Below, piece after piece: positions 9,119 to 18,167 of a DNA stretch of 64,000 nucleotides. Source of the stretch: Microbacterium sp. BK668 (GTDB lineage: Bacteria > Actinomycetota > Actinomycetes > Actinomycetales > Microbacteriaceae); the NCBI RefSeq assembly GCF_004362195.1, contig NZ_SNWG01000001.1, forward strand, positions 1,736,001-1,800,000, in the 5' to 3' direction. The translations under genes and the position numbers were made by a program. Every line of letters starts with the position of its first letter. Position 1 is the first letter of the stretch. The notes under the pieces were generated by a model, which was not told where the DNA came from, did no database searches, and saw only the letters and a list, made by a program, of their open reading frames with translations.

Positions 9119-10810
9119 ATGGCCGACGTCGGCGGTGAGCGCGCCCGCTATCGCCGGATCCTGCGGTTCGCAGCCCGGTACATGGTGCAGGCGTGGTGGT
9201 ACGAGCTCTTCCTCCCGCGCATCGGGTTCGCTCGCTTCTCGGCGCGTGGCCGGGCAGCCCGGCTGACCCGGCTCGCGCGCAAGTTCCACGGCTTGGCCGT
9301 GTCGCTCGGCGGGCTCATGATCAAGGTCGGGCAGTTCCTGTCCTCGCGGCTGGACGTGCTGCCGCCGGAGATCACGCGAGAGCTCGAAGGCCTGCAGGAC
9401 GAGGTGCCGCCGGTGGATTTCGCCGCCATCCGCGCGCTGGCCGAATCCGAGCTCGGGATGCCGCTCGAGCGGGCGTTCGCGTCTGTCGACCCGGTGCCGT
9501 TGGCAGCGGCATCCCTCGGACAGGCGCACCGGGCTCGGCTGCGACCGGAAGAAGCCGACGACACAGGGTTCGACGGCGTGGTCGTGAAGATCCAGCGCCC
9601 GGGGATCGACCAGATCGTCGCGGTCGACCTCGCCGCACTCCGGAAGGTCGCGGGCTGGCTCAGCCGCGTCCGCGTGGTCTCGGACCGTGTCGACCTCCCC
9701 GCGCTCATGGAGGAGTTCGGGGCGACGAGCCTGCAGGAGATCGACTATCTCGCCGAGGCCGCCAACGCCGAGCGCTTCGCTGCGAACTTCGCCGGCGACG
9801 CGCGCGTCGACGTCCCCGAGGTGGCGTGGGAGCGCACGACCCGCCGCGTGCTGACGCTCTCGGACGTCACGGCGATCAAGATCAACGACGTCGACGCGCT
9901 CCGGGCGGCGGGGATCGATCCGACGGCGGTCGCCCACGAGTTCGCGGCGGTGATGTTCGATCAGCTCTTCCGCGACGGGTACTTCCACGCGGACCCGCAC
10001 CCCGGGAACATCTTCGTCACGCCCACCCCTGGCGCCCCGGGAGGCCGGGAGTGGAAGCTGACCTTCATCGACTTCGGGATGATGGGCGAGGTCCCCGAGC
10101 GCCTCCGCAAGGGCCTCCAGCGACTGATCATCGCCGTCGCCGCCCGCGACGGACGTCAGATGGTCGACAGCATCCGGAATGTCGGCGTGCTCCTGCCCTC
10201 GGCCGACACGACCGAGCTCGAGCGCGCGATGACCGCCCTCTTCGCCCGTTTCGGCGGCATGGGGTTCGCCGAGCTTCAGGAGGTCGACCCCCGGGAGTTC
10301 CGTGCCTTCGCCGTCGAGTTCGGCGACGTCGTGCGGGCCCTTCCGTTTCAGCTGCCGGAGAACTTCCTCCTCATCGTGCGCGCGATCTCGCTCACGTCCG
10401 GGATGTGCAGTTCGCTCGACCCGGCCTTCAACATCTGGGACGCCGTCGAGCCGTATGCCGCTCAGCTCCTCCGCGACGAGCGAGGGAACTTCGCGCAGGC
10501 GATCGGCCAGGAGGTCGTGCGCGCAGCCGGCATCACCGCACGACTGCCGCGCCGCCTCGACGACGCGGTGACCCGTATCGAGGAGGGCCGGCTGGTGGCC
10601 GAGTCGCCGCGGCTCGAGCAGCGGATGCGCTCGCTCGAGAGGACGGCGAGACGGATCGTGTCGGCCGTCGTATTCGCGGCGCTCTTCCTGGGCGGACTTC
10701 TGCTCCGTTCCGATGAGCTGGTGTGGGCGGTCGTCCTGATCGTCGCGTCGATCCCCGCTGCCCTGCACGCGCTCCTGGCCGGGTGGGCGAGCGGGCGCGG
10801 ACCCCTCTGA
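9119..10810 (+). CDS. ABC1/UbiB family atypical protein kinase
   Basis: 563 residues. The diagnostic KxGQ motif (KVGQ, 69-72), the ATP-lysine strand VVVKIQRPG (about 157-165), the catalytic DPHPGNIF (about 290-297) and the metal-binding DFG (about 318) are all present, with two hydrophobic segments at the C-terminus that would anchor it in the membrane. UbiB/ADCK proteins support quinone synthesis or lipid homeostasis; the in-cell substrate here is unknown. AAGGAG at 9107-9112 supports the ATG. It probably shares a transcript with the PadR regulator upstream. Confidence 0.9.
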   Translation: MADVGGERARYRRILRFAARYMVQAWWYELFLPRIGFARFSARGRAARLTRLARKFHGLAVSLGGLMIKVGQFLSSRLDVLPPEITRELEGLQDEVPPVDFAAIRALAESELGMPLERAFASVDPVPLAAASLGQAHRARLRPEEADDTGFDGVVVKIQRPGIDQIVAVDLAALRKVAGWLSRVRVVSDRVDLPALMEEFGATSLQEIDYLAEAANAERFAANFAGDARVDVPEVAWERTTRRVLTLSDVTAIKINDVDALRAAGIDPTAVAHEFAAVMFDQLFRDGYFHADPHPGNIFVTPTPGAPGGREWKLTFIDFGMMGEVPERLRKGLQRLIIAVAARDGRQMVDSIRNVGVLLPSADTTELERAMTALFARFGGMGFAELQEVDPREFRAFAVEFGDVVRALPFQLPENFLLIVRAISLTSGMCSSLDPAFNIWDAVEPYAAQLLRDERGNFAQAIGQEVVRAAGITARLPRRLDDAVTRIEEGRLVAESPRLEQRMRSLERTARRIVSAVVFAALFLGGLLLRSDELVWAVVLIVASIPAALHALLAGWASGRGPL

Positions 10811-10828
10811 CGGCGCGGAGGCGGGAAG

Positions 10829-10844
10829 GGATGCCGCGGCATCC
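10829..10844. terminator. Perfect 16-bp palindrome downstream of the UbiB gene
   Basis: GGATGCCGCGGCATCC begins 18 nt after the UbiB stop codon. No T-run follows. It is one of several GGATGC-armed hairpins at gene ends in this window, so terminator function is inferred from position. Confidence 0.5.
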
Positions 10845-10894
10845 GCTCCGAGATCGACGAAGTTCCTGAGAATCGGCCCTCCCTCCTCCGAGTG

Positions 10895-10913
10895 TCACTA
10901 GTTTGGCTAGCGA
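10895..10913 (+). promoter_or_regulatory. Candidate TetR/MarR-type operator before the SDR gene
   Basis: TCACTAG (10895-10901), TTTGG and CTAGCGA (10907-10913) form an interrupted inverted repeat (six of seven positions pair) 32 nt before the SDR start. No regulator gene is adjacent, so the repressor would act from elsewhere. Confidence 0.45.
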
Positions 10914-10945
10914 GTCTGCAGGCACACCGGAGTGCGGAGGAGTCC

Positions 10946-11659
10946 ATGTCGGAGCACACCGCGAGGACACGCCGGGCCGTCGTGACCGGCGCAGGGAGGG
11001 GAATCGGGCGTGCGGCTGCGCAGCTGTTGAGCGAACGGGGCTGGCACGTCATCGCCGTCGTCCGAGATGCCGCCGGAGCGCGGGAGGCGTTCGACCGATC
11101 CGCGGTCGAGGTGCGCGTCGCCGACCTCCGGGACGAGACGTCGCTCGCGACCGTCGCCGCCGAGCTCGGCGAGGACGGCGCGGACCTCGTGGTGGCCAAC
11201 GCCGCGCAGTTCTCGCCGTGGGACGAGACGGTCCTCACGGCCGACCTCGACGGCGCTCGCGACATCCTCGATGTCAACGTGCTCGGCACATGGCGGACGA
11301 TCCAGGCGTTCTCGAAGGCGCTCATGCGGGCCCAGGGCTCGCTCATCATCGTCGGAAGCGGGGGAGGTTCGCACGGCGACCCGGACTTCGGCGTCACCAC
11401 GAACGCGGGAGCGGTGGGCTACGCGGCGTCGAAGGCGGCGGTGCACGTCCTCGGCCGGAAGGCCGCACTCGAGCTCGGCGAGAGGGACGTCGCGGTCTAC
11501 GTCGTCGATCCGGGACTCACCGCCACTGCGCCCGGCATGGCCGGGATGGGCGCCCGGGATCCGCGCGACGGCGCACTCAGCATCCTCCGTCCCGTTCTGG
11601 GAGACGGGTTCGTCCCGGCGGGCTCGTTCACTCGCGACGGTCGCGCACTCGCGTGGTGA
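10946..11659 (+). CDS. Short-chain dehydrogenase/reductase
   Basis: 237 residues of classical SDR type: nucleotide-binding TGAGRGIG at 14-21, the NAA structural motif near 85 and the catalytic YAASK near 157, with a Ser-rich segment about 13 residues before the Tyr. NAD(P)H-dependent oxidation or reduction of a small carbonyl/alcohol is expected; the substrate is not deducible. GGAGGAG at 10936-10942 selects the ATG at 10946 over an in-frame upstream start. A palindrome resembling a TetR/MarR operator precedes it. Confidence 0.88.
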   Translation: MSEHTARTRRAVVTGAGRGIGRAAAQLLSERGWHVIAVVRDAAGAREAFDRSAVEVRVADLRDETSLATVAAELGEDGADLVVANAAQFSPWDETVLTADLDGARDILDVNVLGTWRTIQAFSKALMRAQGSLIIVGSGGGSHGDPDFGVTTNAGAVGYAASKAAVHVLGRKAALELGERDVAVYVVDPGLTATAPGMAGMGARDPRDGALSILRPVLGDGFVPAGSFTRDGRALAW

Positions 11660-11668
11660 CGCGGCCAA

Positions 11669-12001
11669 TCAGACGCGGTCGGCGGCCATCCGGCGCTCGC
11701 GCATCGCGAGGAACAGCGGGAAGGTGAAGGCGAAGGCCGTCACCAGCGACAGCACGATGTAGAGCCAGGCGCGCTTCATGCCCAGCCGGCGTGCCTCGGC
11801 GACGATGAAGACCGCGCCGGCGACGGCCACCACGAGCAGGTCGACGCCGATCGACGAGACCGCCGGGCCGCTGCCGAAGATGTCGCCGAAGTAGTTCCGG
11901 GCCTCGACGACCGTCCACGCGTTGAGGATGAAGGTCCCCACCAGCCCGATGAGGGAGAGGACGAGATAGCCGATGGCGAGCGGGGTCCAACGCGGCTTCA
12001 T
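11669..12001 (-). CDS. DUF2834 family small membrane protein
   Basis: 110 residues with three hydrophobic segments and the pattern EARRLGM followed by FTFPLFLAMRER that I recognise from DUF2834 proteins. Function unknown. The ATG at 12001 is preceded by GAGGAGG, better than the in-frame ATG 16 codons upstream. The gene converges on the SDR gene with an 9-nt gap and lies downstream of the osmoprotectant importer operon, separated from it by a GC-rich hairpin. Confidence 0.75.
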   Translation of the reverse strand: MKPRWTPLAIGYLVLSLIGLVGTFILNAWTVVEARNYFGDIFGSGPAVSSIGVDLLVVAVAGAVFIVAEARRLGMKRAWLYIVLSLVTAFAFTFPLFLAMRERRMAADRV

Positions 12002-12035
12002 CCGGCCTCCTCGGGCACGTGGGTTCCTCGGGGAT

Positions 12036-12065
12036 CGCGGGGGCCGCACGATGCGGGCCCCCGCG
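12036..12065 (-). terminator. GC-rich hairpin at the end of the osmoprotectant operon
   Basis: CGCGGGGGCC and GGCCCCCGCG form a perfect 10-bp stem with a 10-nt loop, 33 nt downstream of the binding-protein stop codon. No T-run follows. Confidence 0.6.
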
Positions 12066-12097
12066 AAGCGCTGCCGGCCGATCAGCCGGCGGCGCGG

Positions 12098-13009
12098 TCA
12101 GCTCAGATCGTTCTCGGCGAGCCAGTCCTGTGCGATGTCCGCTGCCGATCGCTCGTCGACGGTCGACTGGACATTGAGGGCCACGAGTCCCTCGGGCGTG
12201 AGGGCCGCGCTGACCTTGTCGATGACGTCCGCGATCTCGTCGGCCACGTCGGCATTCACGAGCGGCACGACGTTGGAAGCGAGGAAGAGTCCCTTGGGGT
12301 CTTCCAGGGTGACCAGGTCGTCGGTCTCGATGCGGGGGTCCGCGCTGTAGACGTTGGCCACCTGGATGGTGCCGGCCACGAGCTCGTCCACGGTGGTGTC
12401 GGCGGTGGGGTTGAAGGCGACGTCCACGCCGTAGACATCCTTCAGGCCGGTCGGACCGTAGGGACGCGTCTCCAGCTCGGGCGCGCCGCCGAGCGTGAGG
12501 TCGGGGATGCCGGCGAGATCCTCGATCGAGACGAGGTCGTTCTCCTCTGCGAAGGCCGCCGTCACGTTGTACGAGTCCTGGTCGGTGGCGGACGACTGCT
12601 CCAGCACCGTCAGGCCGTCGGGCAGCGCATCCTGGAGCTCCGCGTAGACGTCGTCGGGCGTGGTCGCGGTGGTCTCGGGGTCGTAGTACTGCAGCAGGTT
12701 GCCGCTGTACTCCGGGAACAGATCGATCGATCCGTCCTCCAGCGAGGGGAGGTACGCGTCGCGCTGGCCGATGTTGAACTGGCGCTCGACCTCGAATCCG
12801 GCGCCCTCCAGCGCCTGCGCGTAGATCTCGGCGATGATCTCGTTCGAGTAGTAGGCCTGCGAGCCGATGACGATGGTCGACGAGTCGGTGGCCGCGCCCC
12901 CCGCGTCGCCGTCCAGGGGGTCGGCGCTCGAGGCGCAGCCGGCGAGCGCGAGCGCCGCGACGGCGGCGCCGGCGACAGCGAGGGAGAGGCGGGTGCGTGT
13001 GTGCTTCAT
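12098..13009 (-). CDS. Osmoprotectant ABC transporter substrate-binding lipoprotein
   Basis: 303 residues. A lipoprotein signal peptide ends in the lipobox LAGC with Cys25, followed by a type-II periplasmic binding fold of the OpuAC/ProX kind (VIGSQAYYSNEIIAEIYAQ, then FPEYSGNLLQYY). It would capture glycine betaine, choline or a related compatible solute outside the membrane and deliver it to the two permeases encoded upstream. GGAGG precedes the ATG. It is the last gene of the ATPase-permease-permease-binding protein operon, 31 nt after the second permease gene. Confidence 0.9.
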   Translation of the reverse strand: MKHTRTRLSLAVAGAAVAALALAGCASSADPLDGDAGGAATDSSTIVIGSQAYYSNEIIAEIYAQALEGAGFEVERQFNIGQRDAYLPSLEDGSIDLFPEYSGNLLQYYDPETTATTPDDVYAELQDALPDGLTVLEQSSATDQDSYNVTAAFAEENDLVSIEDLAGIPDLTLGGAPELETRPYGPTGLKDVYGVDVAFNPTADTTVDELVAGTIQVANVYSADPRIETDDLVTLEDPKGLFLASNVVPLVNADVADEIADVIDKVSAALTPEGLVALNVQSTVDERSAADIAQDWLAENDLS

Positions 13010-13040
13010 GTGGATCCTCCGGGTGTGATGGGCAAGGACA

Positions 13041-13766
13041 TCAGACGGCTGGTCCCGTGGCGGCGACCGTCACGGGAGGGGCGGGAGTGCGGCGGGTGCG
13101 GCCGCCGTCGGTGCGGGGTACGGCGAAGCGGGCGACGAGGGCGAAGAGCCCGTCCAGGACGAGGGCGAGCACGATGATGATGATCGAGGCGCCGAGGATC
13201 TGCGGGAAGTCGCGATTGGCCAGCCCCTGCATGATGTAGAAGCCGAGACCCCCGAGGCCGAAGTACGCCGCGATCGTCACGGTCGCCACCACCTGCAGCG
13301 TCGCGGAGCGCAAGCCGTTGATAAGCAGCGCGAGGCCGAGCGGCACCTCGATGCGGAAGAGGACCTGCCATTGGGTCATTCCGATCGCGCGGCCCGCTCC
13401 GATGACGGAGCGGTCGATGGCTTCGAATCCCGAATACGCCCCGGCGAGGATCGAGGGGATCGCCAGGAGGACGAACGCGACCACCGCAGCGAAGGTCTTG
13501 TACGAGATCGGGATCAGCTCGAGCAGGAGCGCCACGACGCCCAGGGCCGGCAGCGCCCGGGCGGCGCCCGAGACGAAGACCGCCGTCTCGCGCCCGCGGC
13601 CGGTGTGGCCGATCGCCCACCCCGCGGGGATGGCGATGAGGGCCGCGATCGCCACGGAGCCGAACGTGAAGGCCAGCTGCTGATAGATCGCGGTGGGAAG
13701 CGGGATCGACCCCTCCAGGCGTGCCGGCGAGAAGATCCACGCGAAGGCTTCCAGCAGCAGGTTCAT
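13041..13766 (-). CDS. Osmoprotectant ABC transporter permease (second)
   Basis: 241 residues with about six helices and the EAA-loop region (SVIGAGRAIGMTQWQVLFRIEVP) that contacts the ATPase, as in OpuCB/OpuCD- or YehY/YehW-type permeases. The ATG overlaps the stop of the first permease by four bases. The C-terminal 25 residues are Arg/Thr/Pro-rich and probably disordered. It forms the membrane channel together with the neighbouring permease. Confidence 0.88.
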   Translation of the reverse strand: MNLLLEAFAWIFSPARLEGSIPLPTAIYQQLAFTFGSVAIAALIAIPAGWAIGHTGRGRETAVFVSGAARALPALGVVALLLELIPISYKTFAAVVAFVLLAIPSILAGAYSGFEAIDRSVIGAGRAIGMTQWQVLFRIEVPLGLALLINGLRSATLQVVATVTIAAYFGLGGLGFYIMQGLANRDFPQILGASIIIIVLALVLDGLFALVARFAVPRTDGGRTRRTPAPPVTVAATGPAV

Positions 13767-14437
13767 GCGATCGCCGTCCGGGCTCCGCGCGCCGAGCGCC
13801 CCCGCGGGTCGCGCCGCGCCCACGGCATGAGCGCGCGGCCGGCCAGCACGAGGAAGAGGTCGATCACGAGGGCGATGACGACGACGGCGACGACCCCGGC
13901 AAGGATCTCGGCGACGATGTTGCGCTGGGAGCCGTTGGTGAAGAGGTAGCCGAGGTTCTGGACGCCGATGAGGGCTCCGACCGTCGCGAGGGAGATGGTG
14001 GAGACGGCGGTCACCCGGAGCCCCGCGAGCAGCACGGGGCCGGCGAGGGGGAAGTCGACCCTCCAGAAGCGGGCCCAGGCGCCGAATCCGACCGCGACGG
14101 CGGCTGCGCGTGTCACCGGGTCGACCGATACCAGGCCATCCGTGACCGAGCGCGTCATGATGGCGACGGCGTAGATCGTCAGGGCGATGACGAGGTTCGC
14201 CTCCGACAGATACGGCACGCCGAACAGCACCAGGATCGCGAAGAGGGCGAAGGAGGGGATCGTGTACAGCAGCCCGATCGACGTGAGGACGGGTCCTCGC
14301 AACCGGGTGTAGCGGAAGGCCGCCCACCCGATCGGCACTGAGAGGACGAAGCCGAGCACGATGGCGATCGCGCTCTGCCGGAGATGGTCGACGGTGAGCT
14401 GCCAGATGAGGTCGAGATTGTCGAGGACCCAGGTCAC
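13763..14437 (-). CDS. Osmoprotectant ABC transporter permease (first)
   Basis: 224 residues, five to six helices, with the permease loop AAVAVGFGAWARFWRVDFPLA. The GTG at 14437 overlaps the ATPase stop (GTGA) and the stop overlaps the next permease start (ATGA), so the three genes are translationally chained. Having two distinct permease genes rather than a homodimer is usual for OpuC-like importers. Confidence 0.88.
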   Translation of the reverse strand: MTWVLDNLDLIWQLTVDHLRQSAIAIVLGFVLSVPIGWAAFRYTRLRGPVLTSIGLLYTIPSFALFAILVLFGVPYLSEANLVIALTIYAVAIMTRSVTDGLVSVDPVTRAAAVAVGFGAWARFWRVDFPLAGPVLLAGLRVTAVSTISLATVGALIGVQNLGYLFTNGSQRNIVAEILAGVVAVVVIALVIDLFLVLAGRALMPWARRDPRGRSARGARTAIA

Positions 14438-15297
14438 GGCGCTCCCCGCGATGCGGAGGAGCCCGCGGCATCCCTCGCCCCCTCGTCGACCAGGACGCCC
14501 TGCGTGCGTCCGGCCGCATCGACCAGGACGGGGCCCCGCGGCGTGTGCGCGATGGAGAGAGCGCGCGCGCCGCGCTCGGTGCCGATGAAGTCGGCGACGA
14601 AGTCGTCGGCGGGGTTCTCGATGATCTCGCTCGGGCTGCCGACCTGCGCGATGCGGGCGCCCTTGCGCAGGATCACGACCTGGTCGCCGAGGAGGAACGC
14701 CTCGTCGATGTCGTGCGTCACGAAGACGACGGTCTTGGCGAGGTCGCGCTGCAGGCGGATCGTCTCGTTCTGGAGCTCCCGCCGGACGATCGGGTCGACT
14801 GCGCCGAACGGCTCGTCCATGAGCAGGATGTTCGGGTCGGCGGCGAGGCCGCGCGCGACGCCGACACGCTGCTGCTGGCCGCCGGAGAGCTGGCTGGGGT
14901 AGCGCTCGGCGAGGGCTCGATCCAGCCCCACGACATCGAGCAGTTCGAGCGCCCGTGCGCGTGCCTCGGTCTTGGAGGCGCCGTTCAGTCGCGGAACGGT
15001 GGCGATGTTGTCGACCACCGTGAAGTGCGGCAGCAGCCCGGAGTTCTGCAGGACGTAGCCGATGCTGCGCCGCAGGAGCACCGGGTCGCGGCGGGAGATC
15101 GACTCCTCGTCGATGAGGATGTCGCCGCCGGTGGGCTCGACGAGCCGATTGATCATCCGGAGCAGGGTCGTCTTGCCGCATCCCGAGGATCCCACGAGCA
15201 CGGTGGTCTTGTGAGCGGGGATGACGAGGCTGAAGTCGTCGACTGCCACAGTGCCGTCGTCGAACCGCTTCGTGACAGAGCGGAACTCGATCGCCAT
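14434..15297 (-). CDS. Osmoprotectant ABC transporter ATP-binding protein
   Basis: 287 residues. Walker A GSSGCGKT (36-43), ABC signature LSGGQQQR near 136, Walker B with LLMDEPFG and the His switch VTHD are intact. It powers uptake of betaine-like solutes. Many ProV/OpuCA proteins end in two CBS domains that sense ionic strength; here only about 40 residues follow the ATPase core, so that sensor is reduced or absent. An AAAGGA sequence precedes the ATG at 15297. It is the first gene of the operon, divergent from the flavin oxidoreductase gene. Confidence 0.9.
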   Translation of the reverse strand: MAIEFRSVTKRFDDGTVAVDDFSLVIPAHKTTVLVGSSGCGKTTLLRMINRLVEPTGGDILIDEESISRRDPVLLRRSIGYVLQNSGLLPHFTVVDNIATVPRLNGASKTEARARALELLDVVGLDRALAERYPSQLSGGQQQRVGVARGLAADPNILLMDEPFGAVDPIVRRELQNETIRLQRDLAKTVVFVTHDIDEAFLLGDQVVILRKGARIAQVGSPSEIIENPADDFVADFIGTERGARALSIAHTPRGPVLVDAAGRTQGVLVDEGARDAAGSSASRGAP

Positions 15298-15448
15298 GGT
15301 GTCCTTTCCGACGTGGCTTCCAGCCAACCATGCATACGAACACATCGGCCGGCCGGCGAACAGGTATTGACGAGACAAGTCTCCCGTGCTCATTCGGAGT
15401 CGGGGGCCGATTCGGATGCACCCCGGCCCGGTCGTGTCGCACGCTCGA

Positions 15449-15464
15449 TACGGTGGCAGTCATG
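15449..15464 (+). promoter_or_regulatory. Leaderless promoter, TACGGT-N7-ATG
   Basis: TACGGT at 15449-15454 is 7 nt before the ATG at 15462, without a Shine-Dalgarno sequence. Confidence 0.55.
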
Positions 15465-16880
15465 AGTGAGCGAGAGTACGACCTGGTCGTGATCGGCGCC
15501 GGGCCCGTCGGCGAGAACGTCGCCGACCGGGCGCGACAGGGGGGACTGTCGGTCGTGGTCGTCGAGAGCGAGCTGGTCGGCGGAGAGTGCTCGTACTGGG
15601 CGTGCATGCCGTCGAAGACCCTCCTGCGGGCCGGGTCGGCCGTCCGTGCCGCCTCGGACGTCGACGGGGCGCGGCAGGCGGTGACGGGCGGCGTGGACGT
15701 CGCCGCGGCGCTGAGGCGGCGCGACGCGATCGTGCACGAGTGGAACGACTCCTCGCAGGTGAAGTGGCTCCAGGGGGCTGAGATCGATCTCGTCCGTGGG
15801 CACGGACGACTCAGCGGCGAGCGGCGCGTCGTCGTCACCGACCCCGACGGCGCCGAGACGGTCCTCATCGCGCGGCACGCCGTCGCGGTGTGCACAGGGT
15901 CGGCGGCGCTGCTTCCCGACATCGCCGGACTCGCCGACGCCGCGCCGTGGACGAGCCGCGACGCGACGGGCGTGCGAGATGTGCCGGGATCCCTTGCGAT
16001 CCTCGGAGGCGGCGTGGTGGGCAGCGAGATGGCGACGCTGTTCACGTCGTTCGGATCCGCCGTCACGGTCATCGCGCGCTCGGGCCTGCTCGGCGCGCTC
16101 GAGCCCTTCGCGGGCGAAGCCGTGACGACCGCGCTGCGCGAGGCGGGAGCCGACGTGCGCACCGGACTCGGCGTGAGCGAGGTGAGGCGCGAGGGCGGCG
16201 GGGACGTCGCGCTGACCCTGTCGGACGGATCCGAGCTGCGGGCGGACGAGCTGCTCGTCGCCACCGGGCGGGCGCCCCGCACCGAGGATCTGGGCCTGGA
16301 CACCGTGGGACTGACGCCCGGCGAATGGCTGGATGTCGACGACACGCTGCGCGTCCGCGGCTCGGAATGGCTGTACGCGGTCGGTGACGTCAACCACCGC
16401 GTGCTGCTCACCCACCAGGGGAAGTACCAGGCCCGTGCGGCGGGCGACGTGATCGCCGCCCGCGCTCTGGGCGCGGACGTCGACGACGGACGCTGGGGCC
16501 GGCATGTCGCGACCGCCGACCACGCGACGGTGCCGCAGGTGGTCTTCACCGACCCCGAGGTGGCGTCCGTCGGCCACACCGAGGCGTCAGCGAGAAAGGC
16601 CGGACTCCCCGTCCGCGTCCTCGACTACGACCTGTCTTGGGTCTCGGGCGCGTCCACGTATGCCGACCACTACCGCGGACGGGCGCGCGCGATCGTCGAC
16701 GAGGAGCGCGAGGTGCTCGTCGGCGCGACCTTCGTCGGCGCCGATGTGGCCGAGCTGCTGCACTCGGCGACCGTCGCGATCGTCGGAGAGGTTCCGCTCG
16801 ACCGCCTCTGGCATGCGGTTCCGTCGTACCCCACGCTCAGCGAGGTCTGGCTCCGCTGGCTCGAGGCGTACGGGCGCTGA
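15462..16880 (+). CDS. Pyridine nucleotide-disulfide oxidoreductase (dihydrolipoamide dehydrogenase-like)
   Basis: 472 residues, the usual length. FAD-binding GAGPVGEN near 12-19, redox-active disulfide C43-x4-C48 in [16 protein letters not shown]-binding [10 protein letters not shown] near 186, the second FAD motif YAVGDVN and a C-terminal [11 protein letters not shown] that supplies the catalytic His-Glu pair. It belongs to the lipoamide dehydrogenase/mercuric reductase superfamily, but the gene stands alone with no E2 partner, so a disulfide or quinone reductase role is also possible. The start is set by a leaderless-type -10 box; the longer frame upstream is intergenic. Confidence 0.85.
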   Translation: MSEREYDLVVIGAGPVGENVADRARQGGLSVVVVESELVGGECSYWACMPSKTLLRAGSAVRAASDVDGARQAVTGGVDVAAALRRRDAIVHEWNDSSQVKWLQGAEIDLVRGHGRLSGERRVVVTDPDGAETVLIARHAVAVCTGSAALLPDIAGLADAAPWTSRDATGVRDVPGSLAILGGGVVGSEMATLFTSFGSAVTVIARSGLLGALEPFAGEAVTTALREAGADVRTGLGVSEVRREGGGDVALTLSDGSELRADELLVATGRAPRTEDLGLDTVGLTPGEWLDVDDTLRVRGSEWLYAVGDVNHRVLLTHQGKYQARAAGDVIAARALGADVDDGRWGRHVATADHATVPQVVFTDPEVASVGHTEASARKAGLPVRVLDYDLSWVSGASTYADHYRGRARAIVDEEREVLVGATFVGADVAELLHSATVAIVGEVPLDRLWHAVPSYPTLSEVWLRWLEAYGR

Positions 16881-16896
16881 ACGCCTCGGCGCGATC

Positions 16897-17499
16897 TCAC
16901 GCGCCCGGGTACGGCCGTTCGGTGAGAAGAGCCGCCAGGTGGGCCGCATTGCGGGCGAGCGTCGCCGTCGCGCCGGCGACCTCCTCGGGAGTGGACGAGA
17001 GGTCCTTGTAGTCCGTCTTGTGCATCGCCTCGCCGTTCCAGTAGACCGCCCCGGCGGCAGGGACGGTGAACCCGACGTCATTGAGCCCCTGGAAGAGGTC
17101 GGCGATGATCGCGTGCGCGCCGTCCTCGTTGCCCACCACGACCGCCACCGCGACCTTTCCCGCCATGACCTGCCGGCCCTCGTCATCCGTCTCGGAGATG
17201 TCGGCGTCGAGCCGCTCGAGCACCCGCTGCGCGATGCTCGAGAGGTGTCCCACCCAGGTCGGGGTGGCCAGGACAAGGATGTCGGCCGCGAGCACGCGCT
17301 CGCGGATGCGCGGCCACTCGTCGCCGTCCCCCATGTCGTGCTCGACGCCGGGCTTCACGTCGTGGTCGGCGACGCGCAGCTGCTCGCCGGTCACCCCGTG
17401 CTCCGCGAGCGCGTCGAGCACCTGCTGCGCGAGGAGCTGAGAGCTGGATGCCGCGGGTGAGGGCTTGAGCGTGCAGTTGAGCGCGAGCGCGGTGACCAT
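16897..17499 (-). CDS. Flavodoxin-like NAD(P)H-dependent FMN reductase/oxidoreductase
   Basis: 200 residues with a flavodoxin fold: an opening strand followed by the phosphate-binding loop ([13 protein letters not shown]) and the flavin contact [10 protein letters not shown], then [15 protein letters not shown]. These proteins use FMN to reduce quinones, azo dyes or act as WrbA-like enzymes. AAAGG precedes the ATG; a TAGTCT -10-like box lies at 17527-17532 on the minus strand. The gene converges on the disulfide oxidoreductase with a 16-nt gap. Confidence 0.82.
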   Translation of the reverse strand: MVTALALNCTLKPSPAASSSQLLAQQVLDALAEHGVTGEQLRVADHDVKPGVEHDMGDGDEWPRIRERVLAADILVLATPTWVGHLSSIAQRVLERLDADISETDDEGRQVMAGKVAVAVVVGNEDGAHAIIADLFQGLNDVGFTVPAAGAVYWNGEAMHKTDYKDLSSTPEEVAGATATLARNAAHLAALLTERPYPGA

Positions 17500-17601
17500 G
17501 GCGTGCCTTTCGTCGACGATGGTCGCAGACTACGAGCCCGGCGCGCCGACCCCCGAAGGGTTGACAGGCGCACGATCGGCCCCTCCCTCCGCGTGCCGAT
17601 C

Positions 17602-17616
17602 TAGGGTGAGATCATG
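17602..17616 (+). promoter_or_regulatory. Leaderless promoter, TAGGGT-N6-ATG
   Basis: TAGGGT at 17602-17607 is 6 nt before the ATG at 17614. A good TTGACA at 17561 is 35 nt away, too far to be its -35 element. Confidence 0.55.
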
Positions 17617-18114
17617 GCTCGCCCTCGCCCCGAACCCACCGCCCCCGGCCAGGAGTCCGTGTGGGACTATCCGCGCCCCCCGCGTGTCGAGCGTCGGGAT
17701 GTCCGCGTCGTCGTGCGCTTCGGCGGCGCGGTTCTCGTCGACACGACGGACGTGGTCCGGGTGCTCGAGACGAGTCATCCGCCCGTCTACTACCTGCCCG
17801 TGTCCGCGTTCCGCGCCGGCGCCCTCGTCCCCGCGGCGGGCGGCTCGTACTGCGAGTTCAAGGGCTCCGCGGTCTACTTCGACGTCGTGGGCGGCAACGG
17901 TGCGACTGCTGCGCGAGCCGCCTGGAACTACCCCGCGCCGCAGCGGGGATTCGAGGCGCTGGCCGAGCGCGTCGCCCTGTACGCCCGGCCCATGGACGAG
18001 GTGACGGTCGACGGCGAAGCGGTCGTCCCCCAGCCCGGCGGGTTCTACGGGGGGTGGATCACGTCGGCGGTGGCGGGCCCGTTCAAGGGCGTGCCGGGAT
18101 CGATGGGGTGGTGA
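17614..18114 (+). CDS. DUF427 domain-containing protein
   Basis: 166 residues. The YYLP...F...GSYCEFKGSAVYFDV core and the final aromatic/Gly-rich segment (GGFYGGWIT) match DUF427, a small all-beta domain common in actinobacteria whose biochemical role I do not know. No signal peptide or membrane segment is present. It precedes the DUF1345 membrane protein gene on the same strand by 53 nt. Confidence 0.8.
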   Translation: MARPRPEPTAPGQESVWDYPRPPRVERRDVRVVVRFGGAVLVDTTDVVRVLETSHPPVYYLPVSAFRAGALVPAAGGSYCEFKGSAVYFDVVGGNGATAARAAWNYPAPQRGFEALAERVALYARPMDEVTVDGEAVVPQPGGFYGGWITSAVAGPFKGVPGSMGW

Positions 18115-18167
18115 GGCGCCGCCCCACCAGCCGATAGCGTGTCCCCAACGGAAGCCGGGGGTCGCGC

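Noticed and set aside
17561..17607. TTGACA with TAGGGT as a classical promoter for the DUF427 gene
   Set aside because: The two hexamers are 35 nt apart; only the TAGGGT box at leaderless distance is kept.
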